DNA from: Roseiflexus sp.
GTDB taxonomy: Bacteria > Chloroflexota > Chloroflexia > Chloroflexales > Roseiflexaceae
Direction of reading: 5' to 3'
Length of the DNA stretch: 64,000 nucleotides
Assembly: GCA_025062325.1 (NCBI GenBank)
Contig: JANXAL010000116.1
Span: forward strand, 62,001 to 126,000
The position numbers and the translations under genes were made by a program. Below, in pieces: positions 42,362 through 53,215 of the stretch. Numbering within the stretch: the stretch's first letter is position 1; each line of letters starts with the position of its first letter. Under the pieces are notes generated by a model that ran no database searches, was not told where the DNA came from, and saw only the letters and a program-made list of their open reading frames with translations.

Positions 42362-42432
42362 GCGCTCCGTTCCGATTACTCGGTCTCTGTACAAAATATA
42401 CACAACCGTCGATCCACAAGGCGCAATAGGCG

Positions 42433-43251
42433 CTACAGTTCCTCGATGGCATCGATTGAGACGCCAATCGCACTCAGGGCGCGTTGAAAGTCCTCCGTCG
42501 CCGCCGTGATCCGTCGCTCTGCCGTCTCTCTGGATGGTCCTGTTGTCGAGAGCGTCACGCGAAACCTGACATCGGCGCCGAATCGTTGTGCCCGAGACTT
42601 CAGATAGACATCCGGATGCCTCTCTGCAACTGCCTTCAACACAGGCGCCAGGACCGACTCATCCTTGCAGTTCACCGTCGCCAGTTTTTCGAGGAACACG
42701 CTGTCACCGAAGAGCCGTTGCAGCACGGGTTGGAGCGCGCCTTCAAATATCCCCTTGAGCTCTGCAGGCACACCGGGAAGACAGACGATGACAGATGAAT
42801 CCGTCTCTAGGAGAACGCCGGGCGCTGCGCCAACCGGATTGTCGAGCGGAGTCGCACCCGCAGGCAGGAGCGCCATCTTTTCGCGTGCAGGGGTGATGGT
42901 CGGGTCGTCCACTGCGCCTTCGCGCGCGAAGCGCTCGTACTGCCGCCGTACTATGGCGAGCGCATCGGGATGAAGGCTCAGGGGACGGTGCGTGGCGGCT
43001 GCAACCGCCGCGATTGTCACATCATCCTGCGTTGGTCCCATACCGCCAATGGTGATGATCAGTCCAGCGGCACGGTCCAGACATGAGCGAACCTCGCGGA
43101 CAATCGCTTCCATATCATCGCGCACCATCACAGCGCGTTCAACACGCCCGCCAAACCTGGTGATCCGCCGACACACCCAGTTGGTGTTGGTATCCAGCAC
43201 GTCGCCCTGGAGCAACTCATTGCCGGTCACAACTATCTCAACAGGGATCAT
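42433..43251 (-). CDS. CinA N-terminal (MoaB/MogA-like) domain protein
   Basis: A 272-residue protein like the N-terminal two-thirds of CinA (COG1058): EIVVTGNELLQGDVLDTNTNW, IIITIGGMGPTQDDVT-type motif (TIGGMGPTQDDVTIAA), and VCLPGVPAELKGIFE, followed by the small C-terminal subdomain. In other CinA proteins this part is an ADP-ribose pyrophosphatase, joined to a PncC deamidase; here PncC is absent. A PncC-like domain occurs instead in the fusion gene at 21784. It is the last gene of the pepF-glycerate kinase operon (33 nt gap). Confidence 0.87.
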   Translation of the reverse strand: MIPVEIVVTGNELLQGDVLDTNTNWVCRRITRFGGRVERAVMVRDDMEAIVREVRSCLDRAAGLIITIGGMGPTQDDVTIAAVAAATHRPLSLHPDALAIVRRQYERFAREGAVDDPTITPAREKMALLPAGATPLDNPVGAAPGVLLETDSSVIVCLPGVPAELKGIFEGALQPVLQRLFGDSVFLEKLATVNCKDESVLAPVLKAVAERHPDVYLKSRAQRFGADVRFRVTLSTTGPSRETAERRITAATEDFQRALSAIGVSIDAIEEL

Positions 43252-43284
43252 AGCGGTTTCTTCTCCCTCTCGCCTTGTCGACGG

Positions 43285-44661
43285 CTACACCACCACCACA
43301 ATTGCCAGATCGTTAACGTTGGTCTGCGTGGGACCCGGACGCAGGAGGTCGTCCAGCGCGGCAAAGAAGGGGTAACTGTCGTTGCGCGCCAGCGCTGCGG
43401 CTGCGTCGAGTCCCAGCGCTGCAGCGCGCCGGATCGTCGTATCGCTGACCACGGCGCCGGCTGCGTCGGTTGGTCCGTCGCCGCCATCGGTCGCCAGTGC
43501 GACCAGGAGCGCGCCAGGCGCATGAGCGAGGTCGGCGGCTGCAGCGAGCGCCAGTTCCTGGTTGCGCCCGCCACGGCCATCGCCACGCAGGGTCACGGTC
43601 GTTTCGCCGCCAGCGATCACACACGCCGGTCGGCGGATCGGGTGATTGCTGACCGTCATCTCACGCGCAACGGCAGCCAGGACGCGCCCGACATCTCGCG
43701 CTTCCCCCTGCAGAAATGTGGTGAGCAGCAGGGTGTTGAACCCCTCGTCGCGTGCGACTGCCAGCGCCGCTTCGGCTGCCATGCGGTTGCTGCCGATAAT
43801 CAGGTTATAGACTCGCGCCAACGCCGGATCGCCCGGCTTCGGCGTCTCAGCGATCTCGCCGCGCGTGCCGCGCCGCAACCGATCCAGAATAGCGGCTGGC
43901 GTCTGATGTGTCACGCCATACCGTTCAAGCACGCCAAGCGCATCGGCGAAGGTAGTCGGGTCGGCGACGGTGGGACCGGAAGCGATCACATCGAGTGGAT
44001 CGCCAACCACGTCGGACAGAATGAGGGCGACGACGGCGGCTGGCGCTGCCAGGCGCGCCAGCCCGCCGCCTTTCAGCGTATCGAGATGGCGGCGCAGTGT
44101 GTTGATCTCATTGATCGATGCGCCACACGCCAGCAACACTCCTGTCAGACGTTGCAAATCATCAAGGGTGATCCCCGGCGCGGGGCGCGTCAGCAGCGCC
44201 GATCCGCCGCCGGAGATCAGCGCCAGCACCAGGTCGCGCTCGGTGGCATGGCACAGGAGATCAGCAATCCGTTCGCCAGCAGCGACGCCGCGGGCGTCGG
44301 GAATCGGATGCCCGGCTTCAATCACTTCGATCCGGGGTTGCAATACTGCCAGATTGTCGGGAGTAACGTGCCCGTCTTTGACGACAATGATGCCCCCGGT
44401 CAGGCGCTCGCCAAGAATGCTGGCGGCAGCGGCAGCCATTGGCGCGCTCGCTTTGCCTGCCCCAACGATCCAGCAGCGGTCGAAGCGAGAAAGGTCGTAC
44501 ACCGTATCGCCCACGCGGAGTCGTTCGCCGTCGCGCTGCAAGAAACGGCGCACAGCGGCGCCTGGTTCAACAGCGGCAACTGCCGCAGCAAGCATGCGCG
44601 CCACAGCGCCGCCATGCGGCAGTGAACGGAGCGTTGCTGTCAGGAATGCATCAGCATTCAT
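43285..44661 (-). CDS. Glycerate 2-kinase (MOFRL family)
   Basis: A 458-residue member of the GckA/TtuD glycerate kinase family: WIVGAGKASAPMAAAA, VVKDGHV, ALISGGGSALLTRPAPG, TLRRHLDTLKGGGLARLA and, in the C-terminal MOFRL domain, VIAGGETTVTLRGDGRGGRN. It should phosphorylate glycerate to 2-phosphoglycerate, linking photorespiratory/3-hydroxypropionate-type products to glycolysis. Start ATG 44661 overlaps the stop of the oligoendopeptidase gene (ATGA), a mark of translational coupling. Confidence 0.92.
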   Translation of the reverse strand: MNADAFLTATLRSLPHGGAVARMLAAAVAAVEPGAAVRRFLQRDGERLRVGDTVYDLSRFDRCWIVGAGKASAPMAAAAASILGERLTGGIIVVKDGHVTPDNLAVLQPRIEVIEAGHPIPDARGVAAGERIADLLCHATERDLVLALISGGGSALLTRPAPGITLDDLQRLTGVLLACGASINEINTLRRHLDTLKGGGLARLAAPAAVVALILSDVVGDPLDVIASGPTVADPTTFADALGVLERYGVTHQTPAAILDRLRRGTRGEIAETPKPGDPALARVYNLIIGSNRMAAEAALAVARDEGFNTLLLTTFLQGEARDVGRVLAAVAREMTVSNHPIRRPACVIAGGETTVTLRGDGRGGRNQELALAAAADLAHAPGALLVALATDGGDGPTDAAGAVVSDTTIRRAAALGLDAAAALARNDSYPFFAALDDLLRPGPTQTNVNDLAIVVVV

Positions 44662-46469
44662 ACTGCATCCACCAGCGCCTCGAAGCGGTCGATGTCATTT
44701 CGAATGACATTAAGACTGGCGCGCCAGAAGGCAGGCGCACGCAGATCGAACCCCAGTTGCGCCGCCAGGTCGATGGGACTCGCCAGGCCAGTTGAGGCCA
44801 GCAGGTTGTCGTAGCGCGCTTGAAACGCTTCGGGAGCGCGCTGGTACTCGGCATACAGCCCCAATCCGAACAACAACCCGAACATGTATGGATAATTGTA
44901 GAACGAAAATCCACTGCTGTAGTAATGCCCCTTAACAGCCCACATGAACGGATGCAACGTCCGCTCATCCAGCACATCACCATAGGTCTGCTTTTGCGCG
45001 TCAGTCATAAGCGCACACAGCTCCGACACCGAGAGTTCACGCACTGTGCGCTGCTCGAAGAGCGCTGTTTCAAAGATGAAGCGCGCGGTAATATCGACGA
45101 CGACCTGGCAGGCGCCGCTGAGGAACGCCTCGAGGATTTCGAGCGTCTCCTCGCGGGTTGCGTCCTGCAGCGCCGCGTTGCGCACAATCGTCTCGCAGAA
45201 AATGCTCGCTGTCTCCGCCAGGGTCATCGGAGTATCGCGGTTGAGCATCGTCTGCTGCGCTAGGTTCAGGTTGTGATAGCCATGCCCGAGTTCGTGCGCC
45301 AGCGTAAACACGCTATCCGCCGAGGAGTCGTGGTTCACGAGGATGCGCGACTCATCGCGTCGAAGCGGCATGCAGAAAGCGCCGCCGACTTTTCCGGCGC
45401 GCGGTTCGGCATCGATCCAGCGTTCGCGGAATGCGCGCGCCGCAAATGCTCCCAGACGCTGTGAGTAACGCGCGAATTGGGTGACAATGAATGCTTCCGC
45501 ATCGCTAAACTGCCAGTTGCGTCCGCTGGCGCCAACTGGTGCAAACAGATCGTACCAGGCGAGACGTTCGACGCCGAGCAGCCGCGCTTTGGCGCGCAAG
45601 TACCGCCGGAAATCGGGGAAGAACTCGCGCGCGGCAGTCATCATCGCATCGAGCGTGGCGCGGTCGATGCCGTTGTCGAAGAGAGAGGCGTCGAGGGGAG
45701 ATGCCCAGCCCCGGCGACGGTTGAGCGTCAGAACCTGGCCTTTGATACTGTTGAGCGCTGCTGCAATCGGCAGCGCCGCCCGTTCCCAGGCGGCAAGCTC
45801 GGCTTCATATGCGCGACGCCGCACCTCACGGTCAGGGTCGCGCGCCAGATTGCGCACCTGACTCATCGGCAGCTCGACCACCTGCCCATCACGCTCGATA
45901 GGGACCATGAGCTGCGACGTCAGATTCTGGTACAGGCGCGTCCAGGCGATCCCGCCCGACAGATCGAGTTCTGCCGCAAGCTCCTCTTCGGTTGGCGACA
46001 TCAGATGACGGGCTTCTTCGGCAGCGCGCCGCACCAGGTAGGCATGATCGCGCGCGACAGTCGAGCGCCGGATCAGCGTCTCGACATCCAGCCCGCCAAT
46101 CCACGCGGTTAACCGCTTCAGCAACTTCGTCAGTTTGACGCTGTCCTGCAGCAGCAGACTGAGCGCTGCCTGTGCCTGCTCGTTCCGCGAGTCGGTTGCA
46201 ACGAAACTGTAGCTGTAGGCGCGAAGCGTGGAGAATTGTTCGAGCAGTTCATTCAGCGCTGCAATAACAGTGTCAAACGCCTTGATAGCATCATCATCCG
46301 TTGCCTGACCATCGCGGCGATCAATCCCGAGGCGATCAAACAGCGTCGTGACATCGTCAAACGCCTGACGCACCGCAGTCAGATCGCGGTTAAATTCTGG
46401 CGAGTCAAGCGCCGGGTAGACAACCGTCATATCCCAGTGAGGGAGAGTTTCGCTTGCAGATGTGGTCAT
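44658..46469 (-). CDS. pepF: Oligoendopeptidase F (M3 family)
   Basis: A 603-residue M3B metallopeptidase. The zinc motif HExxH is in FTLAHELGHGYHNLN (about residue 385) with the Glu ligand in TLAETASIFCE about 28 residues later, and the family N-terminus HWDMTVVYPALDSPEF. It cuts short peptides in the cytoplasm. Start: ATG 46469, preceded by GGGGAAG; a longer frame adds six residues only. First gene of an operon with glycerate kinase and the CinA-N gene, two functionally unrelated followers. Confidence 0.93.
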   Translation of the reverse strand: MTTSASETLPHWDMTVVYPALDSPEFNRDLTAVRQAFDDVTTLFDRLGIDRRDGQATDDDAIKAFDTVIAALNELLEQFSTLRAYSYSFVATDSRNEQAQAALSLLLQDSVKLTKLLKRLTAWIGGLDVETLIRRSTVARDHAYLVRRAAEEARHLMSPTEEELAAELDLSGGIAWTRLYQNLTSQLMVPIERDGQVVELPMSQVRNLARDPDREVRRRAYEAELAAWERAALPIAAALNSIKGQVLTLNRRRGWASPLDASLFDNGIDRATLDAMMTAAREFFPDFRRYLRAKARLLGVERLAWYDLFAPVGASGRNWQFSDAEAFIVTQFARYSQRLGAFAARAFRERWIDAEPRAGKVGGAFCMPLRRDESRILVNHDSSADSVFTLAHELGHGYHNLNLAQQTMLNRDTPMTLAETASIFCETIVRNAALQDATREETLEILEAFLSGACQVVVDITARFIFETALFEQRTVRELSVSELCALMTDAQKQTYGDVLDERTLHPFMWAVKGHYYSSGFSFYNYPYMFGLLFGLGLYAEYQRAPEAFQARYDNLLASTGLASPIDLAAQLGFDLRAPAFWRASLNVIRNDIDRFEALVDAV

Positions 46470-46589
46470 CTGTTCTTCCCCTAGCACTTAACGCATCATT
46501 GGGAGGCAGTATAAAAATATGGTACCGCATGACGAGCAAAATTTCGAGTCTACTTCTTGTCCTATTGTAACGTCGGAAAGCGCCTTAAA

Positions 46590-47700
46590 GCGTCGGTTTC
46601 TCTAGAAGTCCACGCCTTACAGCGCCTGTTTCGAGCGTCGGAACGTCCCAACTCCTCCTTCCTCACAGGTATAGATTTTTCCAGCGAGCCCTTATGTTGC
46701 ATCACCCGCTTGAAGCGTTGGGATGCGCAAACTCCCCCAACCCCCCAACCCTTGCGTGCGGAGGGCGCAGAGGCGCAGGAGAAGGGGGTAGTGGGGATGA
46801 GGGGACAAAGGGTGTCAGGATGCGGCAAACCCGCTTTGCACTCTAAAAAGCCTCCCCATGCGAGCGTCCTACCTCCTCCTTCTCCCCTTAGTGGGCGAAG
46901 GGGGCAGCTCACAAGTGTAGATTTTTCTGGCAAGCCCTCATGATCGTCCGTTTGAGGCATCAGGACACCCCAACTCCCCTTGTGGGAGAAGGGGGGGAGC
47001 TCACAAGTGTAGATTTTTCCAGCAAGCCCTTACCCGGCATCGCCCGTTTCAGGCAGCAAGCCGCTTCACCTCTCCCTTCTCCCCTGGTGGGAGAAGGGGG
47101 TCGGGGGGATGAGGGGGAAAAGGGCGTGAGGATACGGCACATTCGCTTCGCATGCCAAAAAGCCTACACCTGAGAGGAGGGGGGGAGGGAGGGATGAGGG
47201 AAACAAGGGCGTCAGGATACGGAAAACATTTTGATCGTACTCTCCAACCGAGTGGAGCGGGCGAGATGAGGGGAACAAGGGCGTCAGGATACGGAAAATA
47301 TCCATTGCACCCCAAAAACGCTCCACCTCTGAGGAAAGGGGCAGGGGGTCTGGCAAACCCTTCCGTCGCATCGCCCGTTTCAGGCAGCAAGCCGCTTCAC
47401 CTCCCCCTTCTCCCCTGGTGGGAGAAGGGGGTCGGGGGGATGAGGGGAAAACCAGCGTCGAGACGCGGAAAACGCGCTGCGTATCTGGAAAACCCTACAC
47501 CTGAGAGAGGGGGGAGGAGTGGACACAGAGCGTCATAACGCGCAAAACACACATGTACGTCCAAAAAGCCTACCCTGCGATCCGAGAGCACGAGATGAAC
47601 CATAGCGCCGAGACGCGCAAAGCTCGCCTTGCATCTCCCAAAAACCAACACCCACGAGATTAGAGAGATAGGGGAGCATCAGAAAGCGGCAATCCCCAAT
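46590..47700. repeat. Largest block of 177-bp-family elements, about 1.1 kb
   Basis: Several complete and partial units head to tail. Copies: 46672-46864 (with a 40-bp insert in the centre), a left arm at 46911-46999, a full copy at 47000-47177 (178 bp, ends CTCACAAGTGTAGATTTTTC and AAAAAGCCTACACCTGAGAG), arm pieces at 47200-47345, a copy lacking its left end at 47350-47509, and worn arms to 47700. The gap between pepF and the TPR gene is filled by this block; no gene in it. Some frames are open only because of the G/C-rich repeat text. Confidence 0.8.
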
Positions 47701-47788
47701 CACACCCTAACAAATGCGCAAGATAGTGAAAAACCTTCACAAATATGATGACTGCACTTATGCAACCGAGACCAGCGTCACCTTTCCA

Positions 47789-49042
47789 CTAACGGGCAAC
47801 GGATGCACCGCAGGCGTGTTCGAGATAGCGGAAACGGCGGAAGGTCTGGAAAAACGCCAGGCACTGATCGATGGCCAGATCGGGCGGCGGCGCCTGCACA
47901 GCCGCCATAATCTGCTGTGCCGCCTGCTGCAAACAGAGATCCTGACACTCGAGCGGCGCACCGTGTGCGCGCAGCCGACGAAACTCGGCTTCCCACGGCA
48001 CACTGCACGCATGATGTGCAACTACCCCGATAACATCAGGGACAATGGCATGATGACGCAGCCAGTCTAGCCCGAGACAAAATGTAACCGTTGCACATGG
48101 CGACCGCTCAACAGCCAGTTTCAACAATTCCGCTTCGTGACCGCTTGCGAGCGCGAGCAATGCAATATCATCAGCGCGAAGCGCGTCAATGCTACGTGGC
48201 GGAACATCAAGCAATTCCGCGAGCACCTGAGCCAGTGGTTCAGCCAGGCGATCAATGGGCGCGACACAGGTTAGGCGCCAGCGTTGCAACCGGGCGAGGC
48301 GGATCAAACGATGGAGGCTGATGGCAATATCAGGGTATGTAAAGTGGAAATCAGAGAACTCGTCGGCCCTGCTTCCGTCATCGTGGGTCGATCCCAAGTA
48401 TGCAGCGCCATGGTCAGCATAGAAACGTTCTCGAAGGGAACGGATGACGCCGATCTCACGGTGACGCTCGACTGCGTGTACATACATCTGAATGCGAAGG
48501 CGACCAGCCTCATTCGTGGCACACTGCAGAGCTGCCCGGAATGCCATCTCTGCCTCATCGTATGCGCCGAGGCGTAAGTGGCAGCGGCCGATGAGCACAT
48601 GAACACTACTATCGTTTGGGTAGCGTTGACGCGTCAACTGGAGGTGGTAGAGCGCGGCGTAATCGTCGCCGCGGAGAAACTGCGCTAGCCCAAGCTGATA
48701 GTGGACGGCGGGGTCATTGGAATCAAACGTCAAGCAGTGTAGCAGAGCGTCGATCGCCTCTTCGTATCTGCCGAGTTCAATCAGGATGCTGCCAATGTTG
48801 AAGTACGCCAGGAACCCGCCTTCTAGATTCGCAACTATGCGGAACTCTTCCGCTGCTTTTGCCAGTAAACCATGCCGATGGTAATAGTTGCCAAGGGCAT
48901 CGTGCGCCTCTGCGAGATGCGGGTTATGCTCCAATGCGCGCCGATATTCTTCTACCGCCTCTTCAACGCGGTTCGCCCGTTCGAGCACCAGACCCCGTTG
49001 AAAGTGAACAATCGCCTCATCATGTTGCGGCTCGCCGAGCAT
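47789..49042 (-). CDS. TPR-repeat protein
   Basis: A 417-residue protein. Its N-terminal half (about 8-205) is made of about five TPR units (AIVHFQRGLVLERANRVEEAVEEYRRAL, AYFNIGSILIELGRYEEAIDALLHCL and so on). The C-terminal half (about 215-410) contains no motif I know; it has strands such as WRLTCVAPIDRLAEPLAQVL and LLALASGHEAELL and several Cys/His residues (VVAHHACSVPW). TPR domains hold protein complexes together; the partner is unknown. Start: ATG 49042 after AAGGAGAG. Both sides of the gene are repeat blocks. Confidence 0.83.
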   Translation of the reverse strand: MLGEPQHDEAIVHFQRGLVLERANRVEEAVEEYRRALEHNPHLAEAHDALGNYYHRHGLLAKAAEEFRIVANLEGGFLAYFNIGSILIELGRYEEAIDALLHCLTFDSNDPAVHYQLGLAQFLRGDDYAALYHLQLTRQRYPNDSSVHVLIGRCHLRLGAYDEAEMAFRAALQCATNEAGRLRIQMYVHAVERHREIGVIRSLRERFYADHGAAYLGSTHDDGSRADEFSDFHFTYPDIAISLHRLIRLARLQRWRLTCVAPIDRLAEPLAQVLAELLDVPPRSIDALRADDIALLALASGHEAELLKLAVERSPCATVTFCLGLDWLRHHAIVPDVIGVVAHHACSVPWEAEFRRLRAHGAPLECQDLCLQQAAQQIMAAVQAPPPDLAIDQCLAFFQTFRRFRYLEHACGASVAR

Positions 49043-49189
49043 AGCCGACTCTCCTTCAGTTAGGCCGCGTAGGGATAGATGGCTTCTCATCAATTTCTCA
49101 GAATTATAGCATATGAGAACCGAGGAGCGGGAATTGAGAGCCGGGTGCCGATTGTTCTGGCAATTCCCCGCGCTACTCGTCTGTTTCAG

Positions 49190-49590
49190 GCATCAGGATG
49201 CCTTAGTTCCCCCTTCTCTCCTGGTAGGCGAAGGGGACCAAGGAGATACCACAAGGGTGGATTTTTCAGCACGCCCTTCCGTTGCATCGCCCGTTTTAAG
49301 CAATGAGGACGCCCTGACTCCCCTCTCTCCCCTAGCGGGAGAAGGGGGCGAGGGGGATGAGAGGGACAAGAGCGTTAGGATGCGGTAAATCCGCTTCGCA
49401 CCCCAAAAAGCCCACACTTGAGAGGGATGGGAGAAGAGAGCAGGGGGAACAGGGGGAACAAGGGCGTCAGGACGATAAAACGCGCCTTGCATCTCAAAAA
49501 CTCCGCCCTCAAAGGGGGTGGGTGAATGAAGGGGAAAAGAAGGCGCCAGAATTCGACGAAGACTGTGCAATTCCAAAACCTACCTACGCA
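49190..49590. repeat. 177-bp-family elements before the rph 3' end
   Basis: A complete copy at about 49249-49426 (178 bp; left end CCACAAGGGTGGATTTTTCA, right end CAAAAAGCCCACACTTGAGA), a left fragment before it (CAGGATGCCTTAGTTCCCCC) and a further right arm to about 49510 (GGCGTCAGGACGATAAAACG...CAAAAACTCCGCCCTCAAAG). No gene in 49043-49658. Confidence 0.78.
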
Positions 49591-49658
49591 CGCTCTCCAA
49601 TTACCCTGGCGCCGCACGCCGCGCTTGCGCAGTGCTGGAGCGGGGCAACGCCGCGCCC

Positions 49659-50426
49659 TTACGCGCCACCGTCCTCCGGCTTCTTCTCCCCTTCCACCCT
49701 CAACATTTCGATAACCGGCGTTAGCGCCTCGCGCTGGATTGCAAACAGGCGCCGGACGCCATCGGTTGCGAGGTCGATCAGAGCGTCGAACTCTGCGCGG
49801 CTGACGGCGCGCGCCTCGGCGGTGGACTGCACCTCCACGATCCCGCCATCCTCGGTCAGCACCAGATTGCAATCCATATCGGCGATGCTGTCTTCGCTGT
49901 AGTCGAGATCGAGCAACGCACAGCCAGCAACATACCCGGCGCTGACAGCCGCAACGGCGCGTTGAAGCGGATTGACAGCGAACCGTCCAGCGGCAGTCAG
50001 GCGGTGCATAGCCAGTGCCAGCGCCACGTACCCGCCGGTGATCGACGCAGTGCGAGTGCCGCCGTCCGCCTGCAGCACATCGCAATCAATGGTGACTGTA
50101 AACCCATTCAGCGCCTCAAGGGACACAGCAGCGCGCAGCGCGCGCCCAATCAGGCGCTGGATTTCCTGCGTGCGCCCTGAGAGACCGTTGCGTTCGCGGC
50201 GAGTGCGCTGCATTGTCGAACGCGGCAGTAGTGCATATTCGGCTGTGACCCAGCCACGCTGTTGATCGCGCAGCCATTGCGGAACGCCCTCTTCAACGCT
50301 GGCAGTGCAGAGGACGCGGGTATGCCCCATCTCGATCAGTGCTGAACCTTCGGCATAGCCATACGTATCAATGCTGATCCGAACCGGGCGCAGATCGGAA
50401 GGCGCTCGCCCATCATTTCGCACCAT
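49659..50426 (-). CDS. rph: Ribonuclease PH
   Basis: A 255-residue RNase PH, the phosphate-dependent 3' exonuclease that trims tRNA precursors. Characteristic are NDGRAPSDLRPVRI, GHTRVLCTASVEEGVP, GWVTAEYALLPRST, LIGRALRAAVSL (phosphate-binding Arg), TIDCDVLQADGGTRTASITG and the closing LRVEGEKK. Full length. I prefer ATG 50426, which has AGGGG 5 nt upstream, over GTG 50432. Divergent to the GNAT gene; the TATAAT of that gene lies only 25 nt upstream of the rph start. Confidence 0.96.
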   Translation of the reverse strand: MVRNDGRAPSDLRPVRISIDTYGYAEGSALIEMGHTRVLCTASVEEGVPQWLRDQQRGWVTAEYALLPRSTMQRTRRERNGLSGRTQEIQRLIGRALRAAVSLEALNGFTVTIDCDVLQADGGTRTASITGGYVALALAMHRLTAAGRFAVNPLQRAVAAVSAGYVAGCALLDLDYSEDSIADMDCNLVLTEDGGIVEVQSTAEARAVSRAEFDALIDLATDGVRRLFAIQREALTPVIEMLRVEGEKKPEDGGA

Positions 50427-50448
50427 ACGCACCCCTATGAACCGACAG

Positions 50449-50457
50449 TGGTATAAT
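50449..50457 (+). promoter_or_regulatory. Extended -10 promoter of the GNAT gene
   Basis: TGgTATAAT with TATAAT at 50452-50457, about 50 nt before the ATG at 50507. Confidence 0.6.
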
Positions 50458-50506
50458 CGACGTTGTGCAAGATTTCACGGTTTGGTTACCATGACAGGAG
50501 CTGCCA

Positions 50507-51055
50507 ATGACGACTGCCCCTCCCCAGGTTCCCTTCAATGCTACGCTGCGCGACGGACGCACCGTTCACATCCGTCTGATAGAGGCGGGAGATAACGAAC
50601 GGCTGATTGCCCTCGGAGCGGCGCTGCCCGAGAACGACTGGCTGCATGTCGAGAACGACCTGCGCAGCCCGGAAGTGGTGGCGCGCCTAGTCAATGCCCG
50701 CGATGCTGAGCATTGGCGACAGATCGTAGCAGTCGCGCCCGATGGCGCAATTGTTGCATATGCATCAGCGCGCCTGTTGCCGGGTCGTTCGAGCCACGTA
50801 GCTGATATTCAATTGATTGTGGACGAAGCCTGGCGACGCTGCGGGCTGGGCGCTGTCATGGCAGGTGAAATTGTCGCCCACGCGCGCCAACTGGGAGCAG
50901 CCAAGGTGTTCGTCGACATGGTCGAGGAACAGACCGCTGGCCAGGCCATCTTTACGCGCCTGGGCTTCACACTCGAAGGGCGCCTCATCAATCACATCCG
51001 TGATCGTCAGGGAAAACTGCATAATCTGGTTGTCCTCGCATGCCACGTCGAATGA
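50507..51055 (+). CDS. GNAT-family N-acetyltransferase
   Basis: A 182-residue GNAT protein with the acetyl-CoA-binding motif A in VDEAWRRCGLGAVMAGEIVAHA (about residues 105-126; the R-x-x-G-x-G/A core) preceded by the strand HVADIQLIV and followed by KVFVDMVEEQTAGQAIFTRLGF. It probably acetylates a small molecule or an N-terminus; the substrate is unreadable. AGGAG is 8 nt before the ATG. In related bacteria GNATs close to acs can acetylate acetyl-CoA synthetase, but the genes are convergent here, so this is only a thought. Confidence 0.88.
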   Translation: MTTAPPQVPFNATLRDGRTVHIRLIEAGDNERLIALGAALPENDWLHVENDLRSPEVVARLVNARDAEHWRQIVAVAPDGAIVAYASARLLPGRSSHVADIQLIVDEAWRRCGLGAVMAGEIVAHARQLGAAKVFVDMVEEQTAGQAIFTRLGFTLEGRLINHIRDRQGKLHNLVVLACHVE

Positions 51056-51115
51056 ACGCGCAACAGCGAAGGTCCAACGCTGCGTGGATAGCATTGTGCA
51101 AAAAAGTTGACGGGA

Positions 51116-51172
51116 AGACACAAAGGCGCAAAGTGCGGCAATTCACACGATAACGTTTGCGCCTTTGTGTCT
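51116..51172. terminator. Perfect 17-bp inverted repeat between convergent genes
   Basis: AGACACAAAGGCGCAAA (51116-51132) and TTTGCGCCTTTGTGTCT (51156-51172), 23-nt loop. It is placed between the GNAT gene and acs. The core matches the inverted repeat at 23007-23063. Probably a two-way terminator of a repeat family. Confidence 0.75.
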
Positions 51173-51213
51173 AATGCTCAGAGAAATCCTTCAGAGCCGG
51201 TATGGAGAGGATT

Positions 51214-53166
<1,953 letters not shown>

Positions 53167-53215
53167 GCAGGTTCCTCCCTAAGCATATTGACACTAGTAG
53201 GCAACCGAAATCCCA

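Noticed and set aside
46590-47700. CRISPR array
   Set aside because: Units are not separated by unique spacers of constant length; they are long palindromic elements with worn arms. No cas genes in the window.
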